Positions 1 through 5,791 of a stretch of 5,791 nt of DNA are shown piece by piece; position 1 is the stretch's first letter, and every line of letters starts with the position of its first letter. The DNA lies in assembly GCA_021839095.1 (NCBI GenBank), contig JAKCBU010000084.1, positions 1 to 5,791 of the forward strand. Direction: 5' to 3'. The translations under genes and the position numbers were made by a program. This DNA comes from Pseudomonadota bacterium (GTDB lineage Bacteria; Pseudomonadota; Gammaproteobacteria; Acidithiobacillales; Acidithiobacillaceae). The notes beneath the pieces were generated by a model, which was not told where the DNA came from, did not search any database, and was given only the letters and a program-made list of their open reading frames with translations.

Positions 1-339
1 GTCGCCGATGGGGAGATGGCGTCCCTGAACGAGCGGTATCGTGGCCAGGCGCAGCCGACCAATTGCCTGTCTTTCCCGCAGGCGGCGCTACCACCGATGT
101 TTCGCCGTGATTTGCTGGGCGATATCGTTATCGCTCCAACGGTAGTCGTGCGTGAGGCCGCCGATCAGGGTAAGCGCTTGCGTGATCATTATCGTCATCT
201 CCTCGTTCACAGTACCCTCCATCTTTTGGGTTACGATCATGAAGTGGGTGTCGATGCGCAGGAAATGGAGGCGCTGGAAACCCGGCTTCTGGCCGAAATG
301 GGTGTGGCCGACCCTTACCTGAATCACATACATGAGTGA
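1..339 (+). CDS. ybeY: Endoribonuclease YbeY (3' part, start outside window)
   Basis: YbeY is a single-domain, zinc-dependent endoribonuclease that acts in the cytoplasm in 16S rRNA 3'-end maturation and 70S ribosome quality control. The frame is open from base 1, so the 112 residues seen are the C-terminal two thirds of a protein that is usually about 150-170 residues; the ATG at 16 is internal. The diagnostic metal-binding motif H-x3-H-x5-H is intact in HSTLHLLGYDH, with its three His codons at 208, 220 and 238. Upstream, the family motif LNERYRG followed by PTNCLSFP (usually PTNVLSFP) and GDIVIAP are clear. The last 8 bp overlap corC, which is the usual neighbour in the ybeY-corC-lnt cluster. 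Nothing suggests the gene is broken, and the identification is firm. Confidence 0.96.
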   Translation, partial: VADGEMASLNERYRGQAQPTNCLSFPQAALPPMFRRDLLGDIVIAPTVVVREAADQGKRLRDHYRHLLVHSTLHLLGYDHEVGVDAQEMEALETRLLAEMGVADPYLNHIHE

Positions 340-1207
340 AGATCGAGGCAGTCAGGAACGACCGCGGGGTTGGTGGGAGCGTTTTACCCAGTCTTTGCGC
401 GGTAATGTGGAAGATCAGGACACCCTGCTCGAGCTGGTCCGTGAGGCGGGCGAGCGGCAGATCATCGACGCCGAGGCGGCGCGGATGGTGGATGGCATTT
501 TTCGCATGGGCGAATTGACGGTACGGGATGTGATGATTCCGCGTGCACAGATGGAGGTGATCGAACTGGATATGCCTTTGGCGGAAATTATTGCGCGGGT
601 AGCCGAGGTGGGACATTCGCGCTTTCCCGTGGTGGGGGATGACCGCGATGATGTGCGCGGTATTCTTCTGGCCAAGGACTTGCTGCGGGCCTGGCGAGGT
701 GATGCGCCCGCGCCGCGGCTCACCGAATTGCTCCGCCCGGCAACATTTATTCCCGAAGGCAAGCATCTCGATCATTTACTTTATGAGTTCCGTACGGGTC
801 GCCACCATATGGCGGTGGTTGTGGATGAATATGGCGGTGTCGCCGGATTGATCACCATTGAGGATGTGTTGGAGATCATTGTCGGTGAGATCGAGGATGA
901 ATACGACATCGATGAAGATGTGATGGTTGCGCCGCGCGAAGACGGAGACTTTTTGGCCAATGCTTTGATTCCATTGGAAGAGTTTAATACGTATTTTGGG
1001 GTGACACTGGCCGATGGCCATACGGATACCCTGGGCGGGTGGGTGACGACGCGACTGGGGCACGTACCCCGCACCGGTGAGGTGATCGAGGAGGGGGCTC
1101 TGCGATTGGAGGTGTTACGGGCGGATCGTAAACGGGTGCAGGTGTTACGAGTGACGCCGCCCCACAAACCCTCCCTGTTGACAACAGGGTCTCAGGGTAC
1201 AGCATGA
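332..1207 (+). CDS. corC: CorC/YbeX-type CBS-domain protein (Mg/Co efflux accessory)
   Basis: This is a 291-residue soluble protein, close to the roughly 292 residues of E. coli CorC/YbeX. It has no membrane segments, so it is the short cytosolic form and not the membrane-anchored HlyC/CorB type. A short N-terminal helical region leads into VRDVMIPR (64-71), which opens a tandem CBS pair (about 66-190) containing GHSRFPVV (94-101) and VDEYGGVAGLITIEDVLE (164-181). It ends in an acidic EIEDEYDIDED stretch (186-196). The C-terminal CorC_HlyC domain (about 205-280) carries TLGGWV (233-238). CBS pairs of this type bind adenine nucleotides. The family is linked genetically to Mg/Co efflux and, in the ybeY cluster, to ribosome-related phenotypes; the exact biochemical role is unsettled. 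The ATG at 332 lies inside the end of ybeY with no good Shine-Dalgarno sequence, which suggests translational coupling. Confidence 0.95.
   Translation: MSEDRGSQERPRGWWERFTQSLRGNVEDQDTLLELVREAGERQIIDAEAARMVDGIFRMGELTVRDVMIPRAQMEVIELDMPLAEIIARVAEVGHSRFPVVGDDRDDVRGILLAKDLLRAWRGDAPAPRLTELLRPATFIPEGKHLDHLLYEFRTGRHHMAVVVDEYGGVAGLITIEDVLEIIVGEIEDEYDIDEDVMVAPREDGDFLANALIPLEEFNTYFGVTLADGHTDTLGGWVTTRLGHVPRTGEVIEEGALRLEVLRADRKRVQVLRVTPPHKPSLLTTGSQGTA
1173..1189 (+). repeat. Perfect 17-bp dyad at the corC end, just before the lnt RBS
   Basis: CCCTGTTG-A-CAACAGGG is a perfect inverted repeat. As RNA it could fold into a 7-bp stem with a GAC triloop. It lies inside the last codons of corC and ends four bases before AGGG (1194-1197), the likely Shine-Dalgarno sequence for lnt. 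No U-run follows, so it is not an intrinsic terminator. It may influence lnt translation or message processing, or it may simply be chance within coding sequence. Confidence 0.5.
1194..1197 (+). promoter_or_regulatory. Ribosome binding site of lnt
   Basis: AGGG lies six bases before the ATG at 1204, inside the end of corC. It supports that ATG as the start, which also overlaps the corC stop as ATGA. Confidence 0.55.
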
Positions 1208-2709
1208 CGGTGGATGCACCGGAAAGAATGCCCTTCGCTCTGCGGCTTCTGGCCGCATTCATTTTGGGTGTGGCTTGGCCTTTGGCTTTCGCCCCTTTCT
1301 CGTGGTGGCCTTTGGCCATCGCGCTGCCCTTCGCCCTGTTCTGGCTCGCTACCGCAGAGGAGCGCCCCTGGCGGGCGGCGACCCTGGGATATGTTTTCGG
1401 TTTCGGCGCTTTTGCCGCAGGAACCAGCTGGATCGCCATCACTCTGCACAATTTCGCCCATATGGATTGGGTGCTGGCGGGAGCGGCCGTAGGTGTATTG
1501 GCCGCCTACTGCGCTTTTTATCCAGCATTGGCCCTGTGGCTGTCCACCCGTTTTTTCACCGGGGGTGCCCGCCTGTTGGTGCTGCCGGTGTTCTGGATTC
1601 TCGGAGAATGGGCGCGGGCGCGCATTTTGACGGGTTTCCCTTGGTTGGCCACGGGGTACACCCAGACCTCTGCCGTCCTGGGGGGCTTTTCGCCCTGGCT
1701 GGGACAATATGGGGTGGGACTTGCGACAGTCGGGGTTGCGGCCATCCTGGTTTATGTACTGCAACACTCGCGATCCCGTCGGGCACTGGTGGGTGGAATC
1801 GCGGGACTTCTCATGATTTTTGGTATGGCGATGGCGGCGGCATCCGTGTCGTTTACCCACCCCGTGGGAAAACCGTTGCGGGTGAGCCTGTTGCAGGGAA
1901 ACATCCCGATCAGCGAGAAATGGAATGCGGATAGAATCCGCGAGATTCTGCATCGATACGTGACCTTGATCTTGCAGACTCCTCCGAATACCCGGTTGGT
2001 CGTCCTGCCGGAGACGGCCTTCCCCATTTTTCAGACAGAACTCCCCGATTTGATTGGGCATCTGCAGCACTGGTCGGCCATCCATCACAAGGTGTTGCTG
2101 ATTGGTGTCCCGGAAGACGTTGACCATCGGTACTACAATGCGGCGATGGAGATCGATGGGAGGGCACCCCTGCGCTGGTATCAGAAGGAGCATCTGGTGC
2201 CCTTTGGGGAATATATTCCCCTGCCTGGACTGCTTGGGCCACTGGTGCACCATTTCTTGCCGGGCCTCGGGAGCTTCTCTCAGGGTCATGGGCCCTTCGT
2301 GCTGCCGGTCGATGGGCAAAAGGCCGGCATGAGCATCTGCTACGAAGAGTCTTTTTCTCGGGATGTTCGTAAGGGTGTCGAGCAGGGGGCGGTTTTCTTA
2401 CTCAACATCAGCGACTATGCCTGGTATGGGCACAGCATCGCCGCCGCGCAGAGCCTGCAGATGGCGGCCATGCAGTCCCTGCAGGAGCAGAAGCCGGATG
2501 TGCGGGCGACCAACACGGGCATCACCGCCCTGATCTCGCCGCGCGGGCGGGTGAGCGTGTCATTGCCCCAGTTCGTGGCGGGAACCCTCAATGGAGCCAT
2601 ACAACCCATGGCCGGGAAGACCCCCTTCGGACGCTGGGGCAACATCCCTTATCTGGTGTCGAGCCTGTTGCTTCTGCTGACGGCCTTCGTGCTTAGGCGC
2701 CGGCGATGA
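1204..2709 (+). CDS. lnt: Apolipoprotein N-acyltransferase
   Basis: Lnt is an inner-membrane enzyme that moves an acyl chain from a phospholipid to the N-terminal Cys of apolipoproteins, the last step of lipoprotein maturation. The protein has 501 residues (E. coli 512). Residues about 10-215 form several membrane helices with family motifs such as PLAFAPFSWWPLA and TGFPWL. Residues about 225-475 are the periplasmic nitrilase-like domain, and 483-497 form the last membrane helix before an RRRR tail. The catalytic triad is present as E270 (LPETAFP), K328 (QKEHLVPFGEY) and C379 (ICYEE). W240, E336, Y380 and E381 match residues known to matter in E. coli. Odd points are SDYAW (403-407) in place of SNDAW, and S417, Q424 and Q427 where the family nearly always has H, R and E. 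The start overlaps the corC stop by 4 bp, and the 3' end overlaps pmbA on the other strand by 17 bp. Confidence 0.95.
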   Translation: MTVDAPERMPFALRLLAAFILGVAWPLAFAPFSWWPLAIALPFALFWLATAEERPWRAATLGYVFGFGAFAAGTSWIAITLHNFAHMDWVLAGAAVGVLAAYCAFYPALALWLSTRFFTGGARLLVLPVFWILGEWARARILTGFPWLATGYTQTSAVLGGFSPWLGQYGVGLATVGVAAILVYVLQHSRSRRALVGGIAGLLMIFGMAMAAASVSFTHPVGKPLRVSLLQGNIPISEKWNADRIREILHRYVTLILQTPPNTRLVVLPETAFPIFQTELPDLIGHLQHWSAIHHKVLLIGVPEDVDHRYYNAAMEIDGRAPLRWYQKEHLVPFGEYIPLPGLLGPLVHHFLPGLGSFSQGHGPFVLPVDGQKAGMSICYEESFSRDVRKGVEQGAVFLLNISDYAWYGHSIAAAQSLQMAAMQSLQEQKPDVRATNTGITALISPRGRVSVSLPQFVAGTLNGAIQPMAGKTPFGRWGNIPYLVSSLLLLLTAFVLRRRR

Positions 2710-4039
2710 TCATCTCGTCGATGAGTATGGAGGGACAACTGGTATTGCCATGCGTGAGTTGGTCTCCGCCCACGGCAACCATACCCCGAAACATGGCTTG
2801 CAGGGTGCTGGCGATGGTGATCTCTTCCACCGGGTATTGAATCTCTCCATGCTCCACCCAGAAGCCGGCGGCGCCGCGAGAGTAGTCGCCGGTGACCATA
2901 TTGATGCCGAAACCAATCAACTCGGTAACCAACAGGCCACGTTCCATCTGGCGTGTCAGATCGTCCAGAGAGGCGTCACCGGGTTCGAGGGTAAGGTTGT
3001 GGACACCGCCCCCATTGCCGGTACTGCGCATGTTGAGTTTGCGGGCACTGTAGCTATCAAGAATATAGCCTTTCAATATTCCCCCGGCGATGATATCCCG
3101 ATTGTGGGTGGCAACACCTTCGCTATCGAAGCTGCTGCTGCCCAGACCGCGCCGCCGCAGGGGTTCTTCGTAGATGCGGATGTGTTCGGGAAAGAGTGGC
3201 TTGCCAAGGCTATCCACCAAAAAGGAGCTTTTGCGGTAGAGACTATTGCCACTGATGGCCGCGGCCAAGTGACTCAACAGGCTGGACGCCACTTGATTTT
3301 CAAAAAGGACTGGTGCCTTGGTCGTCGCTATTTTGCGCGCATTGAGGCGGCGCAGGGCACGTTGAGCGGCGATCCTGCCGATGGTTTCAGGGCTCGCCAG
3401 CGCGTCGGCGGTGCGGGCCACGTCATACCAGTAATCGCGCTGCATGCCGCCTTGCCTGTCTTCGGCGATGACGGAACAGGACAGATTATGCCGGGAGGAA
3501 CGACTGCTGCCGAGAAAACCGAGACTGTTACCATAAACGGACGTCCCCTCGCCGGTGCCGAGACTACCTCCCTCCGAATTGTGGATGCGCGGATCGCTGT
3601 CGCGGGCGGCTGCCTCACAACGGCGCGCAAGCTCAGCGGCGCTATCGGCATCTATGGACCAGGGATGATAGAGATCCAGGTCCGGGAAATCTGTGGCGAG
3701 AAGATCGGGGTCGGCGAGCCCGGCAAAGGGGTCCGCCGCCGTGTGCCGGGCAATGGTCAAGGCCGCTGCCACCGTCTCTGAGAGGGCTTTGCGGGAAAAA
3801 TCGGAGGTCGAGGCACTGCCTTTACTCTGGCCGAGATAGACTGTTACCCCCAATCCTTTGTCCTGGTGATATTCTATGGACTCCACTTCGCCGAGCCGGA
3901 CCGTTACCGACAGCCCTTTGCCCGTGCTGGCGGAAACCTCCGCGGCGCTGGCACCTTGCTCGCGGGCAAGGTTGAGCATGTCGTTAACGATTTGGGCCAG
4001 GGCGCTGGTATCGAGGGTGGATTGAGGGGGATGGCTCAT
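2693..4039 (-). CDS. pmbA: PmbA/TldE, non-catalytic partner of the TldD protease
   Basis: The protein has 448 residues, matching E. coli PmbA/TldE (450). TldE pairs with TldD to form a cytoplasmic peptidase known from maturation of microcin B17 and degradation of the CcdA antitoxin. The zinc-binding HExxxH motif belongs to TldD and is absent here, as expected for the E subunit. Family motifs seen are GLSVTVRLGEVE (42-53), KGLGVTVYLG (61-70), GSASTSDFS (74-82), LDLYHPW (121-127), SYSARKLNMRSTGNGGG (329-345), TGDYSRGAAGFWVE (383-396) and PVEEITIA (403-410). TldD is not in the window. The start ATG (complement of 4037-4039) has only a weak GGA about 10 bases upstream. The gene is divergent from the metal-uptake operon and convergent with lnt, so it is probably transcribed alone. 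A TAATAT (minus strand, near 4080) is a possible -10 but lacks a convincing -35. Confidence 0.95.
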   Translation of the reverse strand: MSHPPQSTLDTSALAQIVNDMLNLAREQGASAAEVSASTGKGLSVTVRLGEVESIEYHQDKGLGVTVYLGQSKGSASTSDFSRKALSETVAAALTIARHTAADPFAGLADPDLLATDFPDLDLYHPWSIDADSAAELARRCEAAARDSDPRIHNSEGGSLGTGEGTSVYGNSLGFLGSSRSSRHNLSCSVIAEDRQGGMQRDYWYDVARTADALASPETIGRIAAQRALRRLNARKIATTKAPVLFENQVASSLLSHLAAAISGNSLYRKSSFLVDSLGKPLFPEHIRIYEEPLRRRGLGSSSFDSEGVATHNRDIIAGGILKGYILDSYSARKLNMRSTGNGGGVHNLTLEPGDASLDDLTRQMERGLLVTELIGFGINMVTGDYSRGAAGFWVEHGEIQYPVEEITIASTLQAMFRGMVAVGGDQLTHGNTSCPSILIDEMIIAGA

Positions 4040-4162
4040 GGAATGGTTTTCCGCAGGTTATGGAACGATCCCCGGTATATTACCCTCAAGTTTCCGGGCA
4101 GGGGAAGTTTGAAGGGAGAGCCGACCGTTTTGGAGATGATTTCCCCTATACGCAGGATTCCC

Positions 4163-4198
4163 TCACGGGAACCGCGCTTGACAAGAATCGTCCCGTGA
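4163..4198. repeat. 8-bp inverted repeat flanking the -35 box
   Basis: TCACGGGA (4163-4170) and TCCCGTGA (4191-4198) are perfect inverted arms 20 bp apart. Their centre falls at 4180.5, exactly the centre of the TTGACA at 4178-4183. Arms separated by about two helical turns around a -35 could be a regulator site. This is inferred from symmetry only, and an 8-bp match of this kind in 236 bp could still be chance. Confidence 0.4.
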
Positions 4199-4206
4199 AC
4201 TACATT
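4178..4206 (+). promoter_or_regulatory. Sigma-70-type promoter of the metal ABC importer operon
   Basis: A perfect -35 hexamer TTGACA (4178-4183) is followed by a 17-bp spacer and TACATT (4201-4206), a 4-of-6 match to the -10. It points toward the binding-protein gene and predicts a start of transcription near 4213 and a leader of roughly 60 bases. It lies inside the apparent upstream extension of the downstream reading frame, which argues against any start codon before it. Confidence 0.65.
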
Positions 4207-4221
4207 GCAACAAAGTTGCAA
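4205..4221. promoter_or_regulatory. Perfect 17-bp dyad, candidate repressor operator
   Basis: TTGCAAC-AAA-GTTGCAA has perfect 7-bp arms around AAA. It overlaps the last two bases of the -10 and spans the predicted transcription start, the classic place for a repressor to block RNA polymerase. Because the operon encodes a metal importer, a Zur- or other Fur/MntR-like metal repressor is the simplest candidate. The arms do not match the well-known enterobacterial Zur consensus, so the regulator is unassigned. The same sequence could form a small hairpin in the leader. Confidence 0.6.
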
Positions 4222-4263
4222 AAGATGGTGGGGCCTATTGTCATCGCCCGTTGCGCCGCTTTC

Positions 4264-4268
4264 GAGGA
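4264..4268 (+). promoter_or_regulatory. Ribosome binding site that decides the binding-protein start
   Basis: GAGGA is placed seven bases before the ATG at 4276. The frame is open further upstream to an ATG at 4060, but that codon and the ATG at 4225 have no comparable site, and 4060 precedes the promoter. The later ATGs at 4363 and 4369 also lack one. Confidence 0.65.
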
Positions 4269-4275
4269 CTGCACG

Positions 4276-5247
4276 ATGCTCAGGTTTGACTACAAGAAGT
4301 CTCCAGCGTTTTCCACGGCTGGTTGTCGTTCGTGCAGTCACTTTTCCGTCTTGCGGGTTGCCATGCGGATGGTTGCCGCCGGGTGTGTCGGGTTAGGGAT
4401 GGCGCAGACCGCCCCCGCAACGACCATCCGCGCGGTGGGTGTGGAAAATGTGTACGCCAATGTCATCGGTCAGATCGGTGGGAAGTATGTCACCGTCAGT
4501 GCCATCGAGAGCAATCCCAACACGGACCCGCATAGTTTTGAAGCCAGCCCCGCCGTGGCCCGGGAGATTGCCGCGGCGCAGATCGTGGTGCGTAATGGAG
4601 TGGGTTATGACAGTTGGGCCAAAAAGATTCTGGCGGCGGATCCGAATCCCCAGCGCAAGGTGATCGTCGTTCAGGATCTGTTCCATCTTCCGCAACGTAC
4701 TCAAAACCCCCATCTCTGGTACAAGCCGGAGACCATGCCTGTTGTGGCCCAGGCGGTCGCCCAGGGTTTGACGGTGCTGGACCCTGTCCATGCCGCCTAT
4801 TTTGCAGCCCATTTACGCCAATTCGATGCGTCCCTGAAACCCTGGTATCAGGCGATCGCCCGCTTCAGAGCGCAGTTTGGCGGTACACCTGTCGCGGTGA
4901 CAGAGCCGGTTGCCGACTACATGCTGCAGGCTGCGGGTTGTGACATCAAAACGCCGTGGAATCTGCAGGCGGCCATCATGAATGGGACCGATCCGTCACC
5001 ACAGGACGTGAGCACCCAGAATAACCTCTTCCAGCAGCATCAGGTCAAAGTCTTCGTCTATAACCAGCAGGTGACGAATTCCCTGACGAGCGCCTTTCTG
5101 AGTAACGCGAGGGCGGCGAAGATCCCGGTGGTCGGCGTCTATGAAAGCATGCCGATGGGCTACAGCTATCAGTCCTGGATGTTGACGGAGGTGCATATGC
5201 TACGTAACGCCGTGGAGCGCGGCACATCCACGACCGTGCTGAAGTAA
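4276..5247 (+). CDS. Periplasmic metal-binding protein of a Zn/Mn-type ABC importer
   Basis: The product has 323 residues and belongs to the cluster A-I (ZnuA/TroA/PsaA) solute-binding proteins, which capture Zn or Mn in the periplasm and hand it to a membrane permease. After a basic N-terminus comes a hydrophobic segment (about 29-43) and a likely signal peptidase site near AQTAPA (43-48). Predicted ligands are H86 in TDPHSFEASP, H146 in NPHLWYKPETMP, E210 in VTEPVADYM and E290 in VYESMP. Classical ZnuA has a third His and a final Asp, and also a His-rich loop that is missing here. Further subfamily marks are NGTDPSPQDV (236-245) and VYNQQVTNSL (261-270). These features resemble a separate Zn/Mn-family group also seen in Gram-positive bacteria. 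The long n-region contains an odd CRSC (17-20). The next gene, 13 bp downstream, is the ATPase. Zinc is likelier than manganese, but the metal is not proven. Confidence 0.9.
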   Translation: MLRFDYKKSPAFSTAGCRSCSHFSVLRVAMRMVAAGCVGLGMAQTAPATTIRAVGVENVYANVIGQIGGKYVTVSAIESNPNTDPHSFEASPAVAREIAAAQIVVRNGVGYDSWAKKILAADPNPQRKVIVVQDLFHLPQRTQNPHLWYKPETMPVVAQAVAQGLTVLDPVHAAYFAAHLRQFDASLKPWYQAIARFRAQFGGTPVAVTEPVADYMLQAAGCDIKTPWNLQAAIMNGTDPSPQDVSTQNNLFQQHQVKVFVYNQQVTNSLTSAFLSNARAAKIPVVGVYESMPMGYSYQSWMLTEVHMLRNAVERGTSTTVLK

Positions 5248-5260
5248 TCCGGCGTTGAGC

Positions 5261-5791
5261 ATGCAGGATCCGATACTTTCCGTCGCGCATCTCTCGGTAG
5301 ATTTGGGTGGCCGTGAGATCTTGCGCGACGTCAGTTTCGACCTCCGCCCCGGCCAACTCTGCGCTCTGATCGGGGAGAATGGGGCGGGTAAGACGACCCT
5401 GCTACGCAGTCTGCTGGGTCTGACGCCACACCATGCGGGGCAGGTATGGATCGAGGGGGTACCCGCCGGCCAGCGTCGTATCCTGGTCGGCTATGTGCCC
5501 CAGAAAATTGTCTTTGATGCGGATGTTCCCCTACGGACCCGCGACCTGGTGCAGTTGGGGCTGGATGGTCACCGCCTCGGTCTGCCGCTGTTTTCGGGTC
5601 GTCAAAAAACTATGGTGGATCAAGCGTTGCGGATGGTCGGGGCTGAGACGTTTGCTGACCAGCGAGTGGGAGAGCTTTCCGGTGGGCAGCAGCAGCGGGC
5701 GGTCATCGCGCATGCTCTGGTGCGCCAGCCGCGTCTGCTGATTCTCGATGAGCCCTTGGCCAATCTGGATTTTCGCAGCGCCAATGCGCTG
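5261..5791 (+). CDS. ATPase of the metal (Zn/Mn-type) ABC importer, 3' end cut
   Basis: The first 177 residues of an ABC ATPase are present, and the frame is open to the window edge. It would power uptake of the metal delivered by the upstream binding protein. All motifs expected in this part are intact: Walker A GENGAGKT (38-45), Q-loop Q81 in YVPQK, signature LSGGQQQR (139-146), Walker B LLILDE (159-164) and D-loop ANLD (167-170). The H-loop lies beyond the edge. The segment DVPLRTRDLVQLGLDGHR (88-105) is typical of ATPases paired with this Zn/Mn binding-protein group and supports a metal substrate. The ATG at 5261 is 13 bp after the previous stop with only a weak, very close GAG before it, so translation is probably coupled. 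The permease gene is expected next. The sequence is like ZnuC in function but is not named so here, because the subfamily differs. Confidence 0.93.
   Translation, partial: MQDPILSVAHLSVDLGGREILRDVSFDLRPGQLCALIGENGAGKTTLLRSLLGLTPHHAGQVWIEGVPAGQRRILVGYVPQKIVFDADVPLRTRDLVQLGLDGHRLGLPLFSGRQKTMVDQALRMVGAETFADQRVGELSGGQQQRAVIAHALVRQPRLLILDEPLANLDFRSANAL

Noticed and set aside
128..775. 215-codon open frame on the minus strand opposite ybeY and corC
   Set aside because: It crosses two overlapping well-supported genes antisense, and its translation is low in plausibility, rich in His, Arg and Pro.
1178..1183. TTGACA inside the corC end as an internal promoter for lnt
   Set aside because: It is part of the perfect dyad, and no -10-like hexamer lies at a suitable distance: the bases 17 downstream are AGCATG.
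1192..2319. 375-codon open frame on the minus strand opposite lnt
   Set aside because: It is rich in Gln, Arg, Pro and Gly with no domain, and it is fully antisense to lnt, whose catalytic residues are conserved.
2697..2714. Palindromes GGCGCC and GATGATCATC at the lnt/pmbA junction as a bidirectional terminator
   Set aside because: Both are short, lack a loop and a U-run, and lie within coding sequence of one or both genes.
2750..3781. 343-codon open frame on the plus strand opposite pmbA
   Set aside because: It lies wholly antisense to a clear pmbA gene, its translation shows no recognisable domain, and it reads as a mirror of the conserved coding sequence. Long antisense frames are common in G+C-rich genes.
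4060..4275. Upstream in-frame extension of the binding protein to the ATG at 4060
   Set aside because: It would place the promoter, both dyads and the ribosome binding site inside the gene and put 72 residues with no signal character before the real leader. The ATG at 4276 has GAGGA at good spacing.
4036..4341. 101-codon minus-strand frame covering the divergent region
   Set aside because: It overlaps the start of pmbA and the start of the binding protein, and it has no recognisable domain. It is most likely chance.
4372..4395. Lipobox (VAAGC) making the binding protein a lipoprotein
   Set aside because: The residue at -3 is Ala, not Leu/Val/Ile, and a typical AxA cleavage region follows soon after. 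A plain secreted protein fits better.
5433..5741. 102-codon plus-strand frame within the ATPase gene
   Set aside because: It is an out-of-frame shadow of the ATPase, whose Walker A, Q-loop, signature and Walker B motifs are all in the frame starting at 5261.

Overview
The window is a stretch of ordinary bacterial chromosome, high in G+C, with tightly packed genes. The protein set points to a Gram-negative bacterium: apolipoprotein N-acyltransferase (Lnt), a soluble CorC/YbeX-type CBS protein and PmbA/TldE. The gene content and divergent protein style resemble an acidophilic Acidithiobacillus-like proteobacterium. That placement is an impression from the sequence and was not tested by a search.

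Positions 1-2709 (plus strand) hold the downstream part of the conserved ybeY-corC-lnt cluster. The genes overlap: ybeY and corC by 8 bp, corC and lnt by 4 bp (ATGA). They are almost certainly one transcript. YbeY is the rRNA-processing and RNA-quality-control endoribonuclease, CorC is a CBS/CorC_HlyC protein linked to Mg/Co handling, and Lnt adds the third acyl chain to lipoproteins. ybeY is cut by the left edge of the window.

Positions 2693-4039 (minus strand) encode PmbA/TldE, the non-catalytic partner of the TldD zinc protease. It runs toward lnt, and the two coding ends overlap by 17 bp with no visible terminator.

Positions 4040-4275 form a divergent, gene-free region of 236 bp with a good sigma-70 promoter pointing right (TTGACA, 17 bp, TACATT). 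A perfect 17-bp dyad, TTGCAAC-AAA-GTTGCAA, covers the end of the -10 and the predicted transcription start. A second 8-bp inverted repeat is centred on the -35 box. This looks like a repressor-controlled promoter, most simply metal-controlled.

Positions 4276-5791 hold the start of a metal ABC importer operon: a periplasmic zinc/manganese-type binding protein, then the ATPase, which is cut by the right edge. The permease is expected beyond the window. The binding protein and ATPase both look like a distinct subfamily in which glutamates replace the third His and the fourth Asp metal ligands of classical ZnuA.

I found no mobile element, CRISPR array, tRNA or rRNA, and no clear undescribed system. 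The most interesting parts are the double-dyad promoter, the unusual predicted ligand set of the binding protein, and the eroded conserved motifs in Lnt.
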